A stretch of 64,000 nt of DNA from Entonaema liquescens (taxonomy: Eukaryota; Ascomycota; Sordariomycetes; Xylariales; Xylariaceae), in the NCBI GenBank assembly GCA_902805475.1, contig CADCSX010000003.1:744001-808000 (forward strand). The letters run 5' to 3'. Every line of letters starts with the position of its first letter. Position 1 is the first letter of the stretch. Of this stretch, positions 26,381-38,318 are shown piece by piece. The translations under genes and the position numbers were made by a program. The notes below the pieces were generated by a model. It made no database searches. It saw only the letters and a list, made by a program, of their open reading frames with translations, and was not told the DNA's origin.

Positions 26381-28300
26381 TTGGGTTATGCGTGTCTCGC
26401 GGAGGTAGATTTCTGCGCCGACAAGCTCAACATAGTGCCCGTGCGTGCCATAGATAGACCGTACCGTACGGTAACTGAAATCAAATCAAATCTGTTTTTA
26501 ATTTTTAGCTTTTTATTTTTCTTGGTTTGTTAACCACGCTGGCCACAAACACACCATAGCCGAATCACTCCCTCATCATGCCACATCATCCAACTGGGCA
26601 AACAGGATCTGCGGAGATGAGATGCAATGATCTCAAAACGTGCCCGACCTCGCAGACAAATAAGTCCAAGGAAGTCTGATACATCATCTCTGTACTCCCG
26701 TAACGCCCTTCCCCCCCTGGTCGAAGTATGTATGCGGTCGTCCATCGTGGAACTCTTGTTCCGCAGCACCAGCACCAGCAGCACCAGCGGCAGCGGGGGC
26801 CGAAATGGCTCCCTGCGCGATCGAGCAAAAATATATTTTCCCTCAGGCGATATGGCGCGTGCGCCGTCAGGGAGACCACGCGAGCCAATTCTCCTTCTGG
26901 CCTGTCCGTTTGGTCCAAGGGCCCTGTATTACGTCGTGCAACCCCATGTTTTATATATCTGGTGCGGGCGAGGACTTTACCCTACTGGACGGGGGCGATC
27001 CGGCATCGCCAGTTCCCGGTGCCGCGCGAGAAGTAGGTTAGGTAGGTAAGGTAAAGTAATCTGTCTGTGTGCTGTCTCTCTCCCGAGGCTAATACCTCCC
27101 TTCTTCTCCTTCTCCTCCCCCTTTCTTTCTTTCTCCCTCATCTCGTAACTCGCACGAAAGAGGATAGATAGTCGTCTGACATTCTGGACTGACCACGATT
27201 TCTGGTGCGCGACTTTCGAGATTTCGTGTGGTCCGCTTCCCCGCTTCGCCACGCAGCAGGGCGAGTTCAGGTACGAAGGGGGTGTTTGTCGTTTCCCCTC
27301 CCTTGTCCCACCCGTGGGACTTTGGGGGTAGACAAGGCGACGAGATCCCTGCGATGGGAGATGATAGGTGGGAGGATGTTGTGCGATATGGGAATGGTGC
27401 CGAATATCGCATTCTGCTCTGACAATATGCCGTCTGTCAGGCGAGAATCTTTCTGCATGGGCGAGACATATATGTCCGGCTGTGGCAAGCGATACGTTGT
27501 GTGAGCCGTGCTCTTTTTCGTCCGTCGCCAAGCTTTTCTCTGAGCTCTATGCAAGTGAAAGCAGGGGTAAAGGGGTCAAATCAGAATTGCGGCGGTGCCG
27601 TAACTCCGCGGAAGCTTCGGCATGGCTAGTTCGACGGTGGCTTGCCAAGCCCGGGAGACCTGAAAGGTACCAAGTTCCGCGCCGTCAGCATCTCTGGCTT
27701 GTTCTCATCCCCTGTCTTGGCCCTGGGGTTGAATGCAGGCGGCCTCGAGGGTAGGTGTATGAGCAAGCCGCGCATGCAGAGTGCGCTGCGAAGCCTTCGA
27801 CGTATATACGAGTAGGACTTTAGGGCACCATGTAATATGGCCAAGTATAGTTATAATAATACGAAAGAGGGTAATCTATAGCCTATAGTTGCTGCCTGGA
27901 CTGCGCCGCGGCATAATTGTTGGGCGGTTAGTCCTTGCGTGAACATACGAAAAGGAGAGTAAGGAAAGATATCAAAAGTAAGAACAGGTGTATATTACTT
28001 TTTTTTTTCGAAACGAGATCCAATAACAGAGCTGAGTCCTACACTTATAACTATGATTGACAGCCCCTCTTAGCTACGTAATACCGCTGTCATTGGTAAG
28101 AGCCCGGAAGCATTCCGCTACTCTAATACGAGGTATTTGCAAGGGGCTCCTAACGGCTTTTGTATGTATCAAGATGTTCTCATATGGTCTGACATACCTA
28201 ACTTCCTCGGTAGTGAATATCGGTGTCTGAGTATGGGCTGAGATGTGTTTGCTTTCTTGCGACGCCTGTAGAGCTGGAGCCTGTTCTACTCTCATCCTCA

Positions 28301-31300
28301 TCTGTTGCCTCTTCGGTGCCGGGCGATAGTTCTATCGAAAACTATATCTGCTACGGTGAAATAAGCACGGTGGAGATGTAAAGTAAGTAGAATTCGGAAT
28401 TTTCGATCAACAAACGTATGTGGATGTTCCCATTCTTTGTTGTGGCAAGAGGTCACCCCACTATAGCCCCTATTCGCCTATTTCTCCGGAGGCCAACGAC
28501 CAGAGCCTTGTCAGAAAGGGGATATATTTAACCCTGCGATAATCATAATCCTGGGGTAGTTCTTTGCGCCTCCAATGTTTCTTGGAGATGCTTTACACGA
28601 GATGCGCCGTGAAGGTGGATATTGGAAAGAAATAGGAACTGGGGTGTCTCAGTGGCTTTGACGGATGAGCATGCGGGATTTAGAGAACTATCTTCCGTAA
28701 GCTACAGGGATTCAACTTCGAATGAAGCAAGGCGGTTGCCTAATGGGGTCAAATATATTCATGTTGCTTAATACGCGTAATAATAGTACGGATCGTGCAT
28801 CCAAAACACCCCTATGGTGTTCCTGTAGAGGCAAATTGATAATCGGTTAGGTAGTCTTTTGTTATAGTATATGGTGTAAAAGCAATTGCCGTTGATACTG
28901 TTTCATGAGAATTGGAGATTATATACAAAGGATAAGACTTTGCGATGTTGCTTTGGGCAAGTATCAAGTAGTGATTCGATGTATTTACTGCTGGTTGCAC
29001 CTAATATTTCGACGGTGCTAAACTGTAACTACATTGCTCTTTGATATCAATACGAACCATTAAGGAAGTCCTAGGTACTTGGATAGGCCCGAATTACTTG
29101 AGCTAAGTAGATCTACTTACATGTTCTTAATACGGCATAACTAGGCCAGATTGGTCGTAAGTCAGAAGTAGGTCAAATACGGCTATTGATTTACTCGAGG
29201 ATGCCCCTTAACTTGTACACCCCCGGAATAACGCTCTCCTCAGTATAATAGGGAAAATCGGTAACTTGGCAAACCTGAGTAAAATCTTGGCCCAACTTTC
29301 AGGTTTCTAAAACGGGCTTTGCCTGAGCAATACCGTAAAGGAACCCTCAGTACATGTTGTTTCTTGTGGCAACTGAGCCTTGTTATCTAGGCACCTATCA
29401 ATAGATACATACGTACCTAAACTGTAGACTTCCTCTTAAAACTTCTCTCTGTCCCTAAGTTGTTGCAATAATTCTTGTAGCCTGATTCTCTGTGTTTTGC
29501 AAAGACTAAGAAGATGGAGGCCATAGATATTATTGTCTATAGTTGACGGTATTTGACTGTTAAAAAATAATGGAGCTAATAGTTGGGACTCTTGCGTAGT
29601 GTTTCTGAGAGTTCTCTAACGCCAATGACGGGACACCTAGAGCCTTACGCCCACACACTACGAAGGTTTTCACAAAGTTGTAATCAATGTGGTTGTAGAG
29701 AATAGAGCAAATGGTGAGATATATAGAGGATGTCTCATAATATTATAAGTTCCTTCACCGATGTTGAGTTGTAACTCAATGCTTCATAAATAATAAAAAT
29801 AAACTAAGAGAGCACCGTAAAGATAGATATGTTTAAGTACCTTTACTAATCGCGAAGGAGAAACACAAATACACGTATACCTAGATGTCCTTAAATCCCT
29901 ACAGAGACGCTCATTTAGCCCCTCATAACATCAATCATTACTAGATGATGTAATTGAATATTTACAAGCCACCTGTACATTACTAGATTATATAGGCTCC
30001 CAGTAAGTACAAAAGAGAATCAAATGAAACAATTTGGTTAGTGTACGCGCATGGGGAAGCTCAGGCACAATGTCTTGATGGGAAATGATGGAGTTCTGTC
30101 TCTGATTTCTTAGTACTTGCATGTACCTAAATGATGAAATAGTATTGGAATTCCAGAACCATCTTCATATTCATATCTAGTACGATCTAGCAAGATGTTG
30201 TCAATCCTCGAGACTATAGCTCCCGCTTTAGCCATTTGTTGGTACCTAATATTTCTACGAAGGAGTTACATCAACTCATAAACCCTTGTAATTAGAAGAT
30301 TTTGAGTAGTTCCTATATAATAGTACACAAAATGAATCACCGCGGGATCTATTGGGCTCTAGGGTTTCGCCTGCGAAGATATTATGAGAAATCTTAACAT
30401 ATCTTAGATCTCTTGGGTTGCATGTAACAGGTTTTAGGAGGCTTCTTCAGCTTCTGCTATCTTACAGTGGCACTGTCAGAGATGAGCCCGTGAGTGAGGT
30501 CATACGTAGAGTGAATACAGGAAGCAGCAGCGTGGCTGCTGTGTGGTAGCAGATAGTAATGGTGATCTATTAACGCTTAACCTCCTAACTAGTAGCGAGG
30601 GCGCGGAGCGCCCCTTATATATGATATGTACTGTAGATCTATCCCTAATTCTGACTAGCTATCCTTAGACCCCTGACAGGCACCTAGAGTGTCCAGTACC
30701 ATCAATAGCAGTTATATTAAATGTCCTAGAGGTGTATATCTAAGTTGAAAGAGACACACATTATGCATGTGTGTAGTTACTATGGAAGGGTCTCAAGACA
30801 ATGCAAGAAGGCTGGAGAGACACGATAGATTGAGGACTGTCTGAAAAAGAAAACCATTGAACAATCTAGTATACTCTCTTTTAGACACACCAGGAGGCAA
30901 CCTTCTAAATCATGTTGGCTCTTTATAGAGTTTATTCAGTCACTATTATTCATTTTAATAGGTTTGTGAAAATATGAGATAATTGATACGCCAACAGATA
31001 ATACTTGCATATATTTGAAAGATCTCAATATCTACCTATGTATACTTATTATTCTATGATTTATCCCTAGATTTCAGACCACCAAATACCTCTAAAAGGG
31101 AGTAAAAGAAGCAAAACGATGGAATGAAATGACTAGCAATGCTTCTGCGTAGTTCCCCCTTTTCAAAGCCGTGATTACATAATCAACCCCTGAGCAGAGT
31201 GATATAAGATCCTGTTATGTATATGGTAAGGCAACTATGATGAAAGTCACTTAGGCTATACTGCTATAATAGTATGCCATGTAGATACATAAAGCTTTCT

Positions 31301-31902
31301 AGGTAAAGAATCTTTCGCCTCTGGTTGTTCGAGATACCTAGCACGTAGGTTAGATTCTCATAGATGCTACCCTTTCATATATACACAGCACCCATACACT
31401 TCAAACTCAACTTCACCCTAAAGTCACAAAGAACAACACCCCCAAAATTATATGTCGAAGAATGTAGCTTAAACGTAATTCATTCATCTAACCCAGTCCC
31501 CTCCCTTCTCGCGTCTCCATTTCCAAGAGCGCCAGGATGGGTGGATGGGTTATTCCAATATACAAATGTTGCCTCGGGCGAGAATCATAATACATCTTAA
31601 CCTTAATCCGTATACCAACGTGACATACCTACCTACCTACCATACGAAGGTACCCTGGTAGATATGTGGTATAAAAAGTCGCCGAATATCAAAAATCGTA
31701 CCTCTTTACATCTCTGAAAACGCCTGAGCCATGCATGCAGTGATATATCCACGAGCCCAAAAGAGAAGAACCGCGGAAACGAAAAAAGCAACGTCACATG
31801 TGTGACAAAGCTTGATCGCTTCCCTCATCAGTGCCCCCCTTATTCCGTCCTTTTCTTCTCATATCATCGAGTTGATGCTCGTTCCTCCTATTCTGGGCCC
31901 TT
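28301..31902. other. AT-rich, nearly ORF-free block
   Basis: Between about 28.3 and 31.4 kb the sequence is visibly richer in A/T and in TA dinucleotides than the interval to its left. It contains almost no frame of 60 codons on either strand. The only recognisable structure is the 205-bp element at 30474-30678. This is most simply an old, mutated repeat area (possibly affected by repeat-induced point mutation), but I cannot identify a transposon protein in it. The final 500 bases precede the 3' end of the palmitoyltransferase gene and are ordinary intergenic sequence. Confidence 0.5.
30474..30678 (+). mobile_element. 205-bp TG...CA element, copy A, with GGCAC target duplication
   Basis: The element starts TGTCAGAGATGAG and ends AGACCCCTGACA, so its ends are the inverted pair TGTCAG/CTGACA. 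It is bounded by perfect 5-bp direct repeats GGCAC (30469-30473 and 30679-30683). Internally it has two strong hairpins, CAGCAGC/GCTGCTG and GGGCGC/GCGCCC. Read left to right it contains GTGAGT 16 bases from its start and CTGAC...CTTAG just before its last 10 bases, which resemble splice signals. The same 205 bases, without any difference I can see, occur in the opposite orientation at 51443-51647. A solo LTR, a TRIM-like fragment or an introner-like element are the alternatives. Confidence 0.8.
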
Positions 31903-33671
31903 TCAATCGACCTCATCCTCATCACTACTTTGTTGCTTCGTAGGGCCCTTAACCGGTGCTGCACTCGGCCTAATCCCATTGCTCGGACTCCTCGCTCCTG
32001 CGCCTGGCTTTCTTAATAACCCGCTGGCTCCGCTCCGCGCCCACCCACCGTTGGTAACCACATTCATCGCCTTACTCTCTGGATCCTCCTCTTCCTTATC
32101 TTTCCAATCATCTTCATCGCTACTACTCTCCTCTCCAAACTCATCTTCGATTGCCACGCCTTGCCGATTTAGTGTCCGCATGGACACGGAGTTAGGCGGC
32201 TCGTCTGCGTATAGGTTTGGATCACGACCTAACACGCGATCTGCTTTGGATGGGATGCGTCGGCCGCCGCGCTGTTGGTTATATTGCGGTGGTTGCGGTG
32301 GCGGTGATGCCCGGTAGTGTCTTCCGGCACCTCCGCCGGCCCGCTCAACTCTAATCGGGACGAATCCGGGTTCGGGTTCGCCCCATCCGGCGGCTCGTTC
32401 CCGTTGTCTCTGCTGCTCCCGCTCTCGAGCTATCCGTTCCCGCGCTGCTATCCATTTGGGATTCGCTTCCCAGGTCCAGCCGTTACCTGTCGTGTTAATG
32501 ATCGGAAAGAACCATAGCGCGGGCTTAGGGCCGAATAAGTGTAACAAATTCCGTTTGATGCCGAGGTCGAAGGCGTTCGGTAGTTTTCCGAGTCCTGCTC
32601 ATCCATATATTCTTCGTACCGTTTTCTCGCGCGATACTGTTCCATCTGCTCATATGATAGGTGCTGCGGCAACCCGTCATCCCTGGGCGTCCGTACCTCG
32701 CCTTCCTCTGGTCTCGTAACGCCGGGTAGAGCGTTCGCGTGAATATCGAGTAGTTGTTGGCCATACCTTGGTAGCGGGATGCCTTCGCCGTTGTGTTGCG
32801 CCTCGAACTGGTGCTGCATCGTCTTCCGGAGCGGGCTTAGATACCGAGTCTTCTAAACATTCGATAGTTGTCTGGTTGCGACTCGCGAGTAATATGTGCC
32901 AGCCAGTGAAGGCGCCGACAACAAGACCAATAATACCGGAGACAACAGCTAACATGATGTAGTTAACAGGCATGAGAGTATTAGTATACTGAGTTTGGGC
33001 GAACAGCTCGGCGTATACCCAAGTCCCGGAAACGGCGAAGCTATAGAAACAGAATATCGTAGTATATATTAAGAATAGCAGAAAGGCCTTGTGGTTGCGT
33101 AGGCCGATGCAGGTGGCTAGCCAGGGGCAATGGTGGTCCATCTTGAGGACGCAGCGGCGGCAAGTCGAGCAGTGATGCGCACGATCGGGTTTTCGGGCCT
33201 GACATTTCTTGCAGAAGCGCAGCTCGCCGTTGGACTTGACGGTAAAAGAGGTAGCTTGCGGTGGGGCAGTGGTAGGCAAGGTGGAATAGCCATTATCGTT
33301 GGTAGTGCTACCAGGGCTCGTGAAGACAGCGGTGGTATAGCACCAATTAAGCATTAGGTAGATAAAGACGCCGCCGATGGAGGTTTTAGTTCCTATGAAT
33401 GATTATTAGTTTCTGTTAAGCTTTGACTCCGTCTTCAACTCGAAATATCAATCTCAAGTTCGCAAGGCTATAGCTCGTGTCGCATAGCCTCATAGTTAAC
33501 AATGAACTGAAGATACGAACCTATCCAACTAGGCTTCGACATGGCGCTGGAGCCAATACTAACGACAACCCAAACGGCCCATGTGGTGACGCCGTAGACA
33601 AAAGCGAGAGGAAAATAAGTGAGGGCACCGCAACAATAGCGCTCGATGCGGCGTGCCCATCTCCGAGCCAT
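31903..33671 (-). CDS. PFA3: DHHC-type protein S-palmitoyltransferase (PFA3-like), two frame breaks
   Basis: The enzyme attaches palmitate to cysteines; yeast Pfa3 acts at the vacuole membrane on Vac8. Exon 1 is 33521-33671, and a 128-base intron (GTTCGT...CATAG, ACTAAT branch) runs to 33393. Two N-terminal membrane segments precede a Cys-rich domain with DHHC at residues 135-138, followed by two more membrane segments and an acidic, Arg-rich tail. Two frame changes are needed after the fourth membrane segment. One is near 32850 (GAAG where the family reads Glu-Lys-Thr-Arg-Tyr-Leu-Ser-Pro-Leu). The other is in an A4 run (TTTT at 32584-32587) before Leu-Pro-Asn-Ala-Phe-Asp-Leu-Gly. With both corrected the tail reads as an intact PFA3 C terminus of about 547 residues. 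I infer assembly errors rather than decay. Confidence 0.85.
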
Positions 33672-34358
33672 ATTCGGGGTGATCGCAACGAGGGCGAAGG
33701 GATTCTATCCATGAGGTGACAATTGCACAGGCATATGCATATAAGCTCGAACTCGTACCCGAACAAGAAGAAGAAGGAAAAAAAAAAGAGAGATAGATGG
33801 ATAAGATAGAGATAACGAATAGGAAAGTGACGCTCTTTTGCCAACCAAAAAAAGAAAGAAGCAAGATTATCACATCATGAAACTGATTCACTAAGGTACT
33901 TTTTTTCTTTTAGGACTGAGTTGCTTACCAACATCCCCTGACGAATTCCAGGGATCCAGATTCTTGAACCTGACGTGGGCCCAAGGGGAGGAAGACAGGG
34001 GTTCGGTTCCGGAAGAGGCGGGGCTTAGCTGCTTAGTTGGCTTAGTTGTGGCTGAGCCGTATTCTTCTTTTAACCTTACGCGCATCATGTAACCATTCGA
34101 TAGTACTAATACGAGGCTTGATATGATTGTAATAACAGATATGAATTAAGTGATATATATCTCATCTAATACCTTCTATGAACAATTCTATTCACATTTG
34201 AATTTAACCTCTCAACTACATCAATATCCCAAGAAATCCAAGGAATAATTCTTCTGATCTATTCGCTATAATATCATTCACTATAATGTCCTATCAACCT
34301 GCTAATCTCATATATGCCTTTCATAATCATAGCAGATACCTACCTAGGTACCTACTCC
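33672..34358. other. intergenic: PFA3 promoter and GH7 3' region
   Basis: About 690 bases between two minus-strand genes, holding the promoter of the palmitoyltransferase gene and the 3' flank of the GH7 gene. It contains an A-rich tract near 33776 and one TACCTAGGTA palindrome at 34341-34350. No coding sequence was recognised. Confidence 0.6.
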
Positions 34359-35894
34359 TCACGACGCCGTGCCGCTGTTATAAGTGCTTCCTAAATCTCC
34401 CCACCTAATATTCATAAACGTAACACTTGTATCCGGTCTCTTGCCCCGGATAACATCCGGGCTGCCCTCTTCATACGTGCACGGCCCAGCGTTTCCCGCG
34501 TCCAGCCAGTTCATGAACTGCTTGTCGTCGTTCCAGATGCTAAACGCCAGCACCATGCCCCTGTCTAGCGATTGCCCCGTGTTCGTCAGCCCGCCCATGT
34601 TCTCGAAGTTGTCGGCTACGGCCTGGCAGTGCGACATGCGTAGCGAGTCTCCGGGAGGCACTGAGAAGGTAAACTGTTAGCAATGGTTCAGAATTTTTCT
34701 AAGATAATTAGGTGCTTTCTTTATTCAATGCAAAGTCCCGCAGTATAAACATGTCTCAAGATATCCTGACTCCCCGTGATAGACGAGAAGGGAGAAGAAT
34801 ACTCCGCGTAACTTACTATTTCGAGCTATGACCGGCGCATTCTCAATCACCACGCCATCCTGAACGTACAGCCTTCGCACTTCGTTCAAGATCCCCTTAG
34901 TAATATCCGCCGGATTCCCTTGTGTGAGGAACTGCGTCGTTACCGTGAACGGTCGCGAGGTGTCGACGGTAAACCGCGTTAAGTTGCTGTTATCCGACGA
35001 ACCCGGTGGAGGTGACCGCGGCCCGTAGTACGTCGTGTTGCCCATCCGCCACGTGTTGTACGCGCACCCGGACTTGTCGCAGACGCCCAGCGTTCCGCAC
35101 TCGTCCCTTTGCACGCGTACACCCCGGCTCGCTGCATGTGGGCTGTGAATGCCGAAGCCAGCGAGTTGGCTTCCCAGATGTCCATCTCGTTGCAGCACGC
35201 CCCGTCGGAGTCGATATTAGCCTAGATTTATAGGTCCTTTATCAGCCTTAGGCTAAGGGGTATCCAGCGCGCAATAAAAACTCACCACTCCGTTAATAAA
35301 CGGCAGCGTCGGGCACTGCGCATCACAGTATCCAGTCCCGTACCTCGCACCGGCTGGGTTAAGAGCGCTGCGGGCTCCAGTCCGGTTCATCTCCGCGAGG
35401 TACATGGCGCCGTTCATGCCACAAATCAACTTTGACACATCTACGTCGAAGCTGATCTCTTGGTTCTTAAGGCGCAAGATCTCATAATCATCCTCTTCTG
35501 CATCGAGCAAGTACACGCGCGGGCTGAGTGTCGCTAGTTTACCGTCGCGCTCCCCGTACATATTCAGCGTCAGAGTGTTTCCCGCCGAAAGCACGCCGTT
35601 CCCCTCGTAGTCGGCGCCGTCGAAGACGCAGTTCTTCGCGCAGGTCTTGTGGTCTGGGCATAGTTCCTTATTCAGCGCGCCGCCGTATCCCCCGCAGCTG
35701 CTTGTCCCGTCAACCTGCCTTAGGGGATGGAAGCTCGCATCCAGGACGATAGACGTGTTCTGCTTGACGCAGCCGCCCCCCTTGGTGCACTTCTCCGTCG
35801 TAAGCTGCGGATGTGCCTCCGCGTTGCCAATGCCCTGCGCCACCGCCTGACTGGCAAGGAGCCACGCGGCTGTAACCGCTACGCGTACGTGCAT
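34359..35894 (-). CDS. secreted glycoside hydrolase family 7 (endoglucanase type), reading frame broken
   Basis: GH7 enzymes cleave beta-1,4-glucan with retention. Exons are 35286-35894, 34817-35221 and 34359-34660, with introns of 64 and 156 bases (GTGAGT and GTAAGT donors, TGCTAAC branch in the second). A signal peptide ends after Ala-Val-Ala-Gln (about residue 20). The catalytic signature EMDIWEAN lies at the start of exon 2. The short loops and the Gly-Thr-Gly-Tyr-Cys-Asp-Ala-Gln-Cys-Pro motif suit an EG rather than a cellobiohydrolase. There is no linker or CBM1; the protein ends at the catalytic domain. After the signature the frame is lost at a CCC run (35105-35107): upstream reads ...Tyr-Ala-Cys-Lys-Gly, downstream Asp-Glu-Cys-Gly in another frame. 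Exons total 1316 bases, one short of a multiple of three. It is either a homopolymer error or a recent pseudogene. Confidence 0.85.
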
Positions 35895-36987
35895 GATCGC
35901 CGTAGAAGATGGCCAAAAGTGCGATAGATGGCAGATAAATCCGAAGTGATGTTGAAAATAGGGCGGTTGCCTATATAAGTTCCCCCCAGCCGCGGCGGAC
36001 CCCTCTCCATCGTCATGGCGGCGACCTGGTAATAAGAACCCGATTCACACATGAGGGCGCATCTGCCGGCCCCCTTCTCAGTAAAGATAATCACCAGCCG
36101 ACTGGGCAATATATGAATATGCAGGGTTCGATACTATACCAATGCCCATCGTCACAATAGATTACCCGCGCTGCATTTGGAGAACGCGGAGAACCCAGCT
36201 ATGACATCCTTAAGCGCGGAAGTAAAGATATTTCCTATAGTTATATGGTAATGCTAGGGAGCCTCGGATAATTCATCTTATCATATAGTAGTCCAAGCCA
36301 TTGAGGTGTGATGATGGCTCGCTATATCTTTTTCCGTCGGTGGGAAACACTTCGTGCGTGGAGTCTCTGTTGAAAGAATTAGAAGAGGCGGTTCGCAACA
36401 AAGGATGGGTTACTTACTCTGGTAATTAGCTCTACACACGTCCAGAACCCTGGCGGCTGAATTGCGTAGAGTGATCTGCGGGAAATTCAATCAGAATCTG
36501 CATGGATAAAATGCCTTACGGTAAAGTACGGGGTTGTTTCTTACTACTTGATTGGTTGGAGCGTCTAACAGTCACATAAAACACCATGATGTGACAATAA
36601 AGCAGCATCAGTTATTGAAGCCCGGTCATGCCCTCATTAGTATCGTATTACTAAGGTAAGGCGGTATTATTTAGGGAAATCATCGCGTATATTGGAAAGC
36701 CGTGGCGGACCTCTTCTTACTGGCATTTAGGGCCACGAGGTATCAAGCCATCTATCTCGACTACCTAATCTAATCGCAAAGAGAAAAATTCAACGCAAAT
36801 TGACGCATAGAGAACTCAACGCGAACCCGATCATCCTGCCTTGGGATCGAATCATAGCCGGTTGAAAAACCAGCCGCCTCAAAGTGAAATTCAACTGCTC
36901 TAATGGTACACGACTGCCCACTCGTATCAACGTATCCGCAAGAGCTTATATCTCCTTTACCAAGCTCGGAAAGTGTTGTTCATAACG
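35895..36987. other. intergenic: GH7 promoter and 3' flank of the C2H2 gene
   Basis: About 1.1 kb of non-coding sequence. The 200 bases next to the GH7 gene hold its TATA box. The rest is AT-rich with no recognisable exon. Confidence 0.6.
35971..35979 (-). promoter_or_regulatory. TATA box of the GH7 gene
   Basis: CTATATAAG lies about 78 bases upstream of the GH7 start codon. A CTGGGG sequence on the minus strand (plus-strand CCCCAG, about 35984) is a possible carbon-repressor (CreA/SYGGRG) site; this second call is weak. Confidence 0.5.
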
Positions 36988-38318
36988 CTACCAGTATTTG
37001 TATTCCTCATGGGTGATTTTCTTTCCCATCTCTGGTTGAGGCTCGGAAGTCTGGGCCTGCTTCTTTTCTACCCATGCATCCGAGCCGGGCACGAGACCAG
37101 TCTGATTACGTTGTTTAGATGCGGCCCACTCGTCGTCAAACTTAAGCTTCTCCGCATCGTTTGCAAGCTTCTTGAGGGCACCCATGTCCAAAGCGCCGTT
37201 AGTAATCATGTTGAGCGCAAGCTTAAAAATCTTCGCGTTTCGAATGCGGCACTTGGATGTGTTTACGGTCTCAGCGTGTTGGACCCATGAAGCACTGGAT
37301 GTGAATACATCTGTGCATCCCGGACATTGAAAGCGAGTACCGGTGTGTGCCGGAGACTTGAGATGGTCGATCAATCCCTTTGCATTCTTGTGCTTCGAGC
37401 TAGGAGAATGTTAATATTTCATACAGATGGGACGATCCTAGTAGTCAAGTACTCACTTGCATGTCTTGTGAGGACATTTGAAAGTTTCTAAGATAGGGTT
37501 TTTGAATAATCCCACGTTGAAGTCGGGGTGGTTGGGATCAAGGATGCGTTCTCCAGCGGGTCTAGTCGAGGGTGAAGGTTGTGTCATGCTCTGAAGAAGG
37601 GATGGTGGGGGTGGTATGGCACGGGTTCCCTTCTTCTCCGGGAACAGGTCCTTCTTCTGGGCCCAAGCATTGAACGGGCGCTGTTGGATGCTGGCTGCAC
37701 CATCTCCTGTCAGCAAGTCAGGCTGCTTTGAGCCGCCTTGGTAGAATTCCTGCTTCACAGTTCTGGGAAATTGTTCGGGATGATCTTTCACGTCAAGACT
37801 CTGCTCCTTCTTCCATTCATCTCCCCAAACGTCCTTGATCTCAGGATACGATGCGCTGGTGTTGACATTAAAGTCTATCTCTTCTGTTGCGGAGAGGTTG
37901 GTTTGGCGTAAAGCCTTTGAGATGGACTCGACCACTAGAGGGACATTCCCAGTGATATCCGAAGGAAAGATAGCATAGCACTCGCCCTTTTCGACATGAT
38001 GCATCCAAGCTCCAGCGGAGACGAACTTGTTGCCACAGCCAGGACAAGGAAGATCATGCTCCCCTTTGTGTTCCTGTATGAGTGAATAGTGAGCTACAGT
38101 CTAGCAAAGGAAGCACTGCAATGGAAAGGAACACTTACGTTCGCTCGGTGGTGCATTAGGGTTTGCACGTCATGGAAATGATATTTGCAAAAGCCGCAGT
38201 TTAGGTGGCCAACTTCCTGTTGGTGGAGGTATAAAGCACGCTGATCAGAGAATGAAGTCATGCACTTCGAGCACTTCGGAGGAGTGCGCTTGTTGGCGCT
38301 GCTCATGTTGGACGCCAT
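36988..38318 (-). CDS. C2H2 zinc-finger protein with five fingers
   Basis: Three exons (38139-38318, 37457-38073, 36988-37399) are joined by introns of 65 and 57 bases with GTAAGT/GTGAGT donors and clear AG acceptors. The total is 403 codons with phases consistent throughout. Two fingers lie in exon 1 (CSKC...H...H and CGFC...H...H) and one opens exon 2 (CPGC...H...C). A fourth spans the second intron (CPH-KTC...H...H) and a fifth lies in exon 3 (CPGC...H...C). The central part is an acidic/Pro-rich linker. Such fungal proteins are usually described only as C2H2 or CHHC finger proteins; nucleic-acid binding is likely, the target unknown. The last residues (HEEYKYW) end the protein cleanly. 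Confidence 0.85.

Larger units (their letters stand above)
9771..28300. other. long gene-poor interval
   Basis: I recognise no protein domain or conserved exon on either strand over 18.5 kb, although base composition is balanced rather than AT-rich. The interval holds the promoter of the phospholipase C gene at its left end, many mononucleotide runs (T15 near 11158, T16 near 17181, A17 near 19201), microsatellites and polypyrimidine stretches. Frames of 60-190 codons occur on both strands but have low complexity or no resemblance to known families. Unannotated lineage-specific genes or long noncoding transcripts cannot be excluded. Confidence 0.5.

Noticed and set aside
26627..27531. Frames of 140 and 184 codons on opposite strands
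   Set aside because: They overlap each other in a G/C-richer patch, lack any family motif and have no convincing splice structure.
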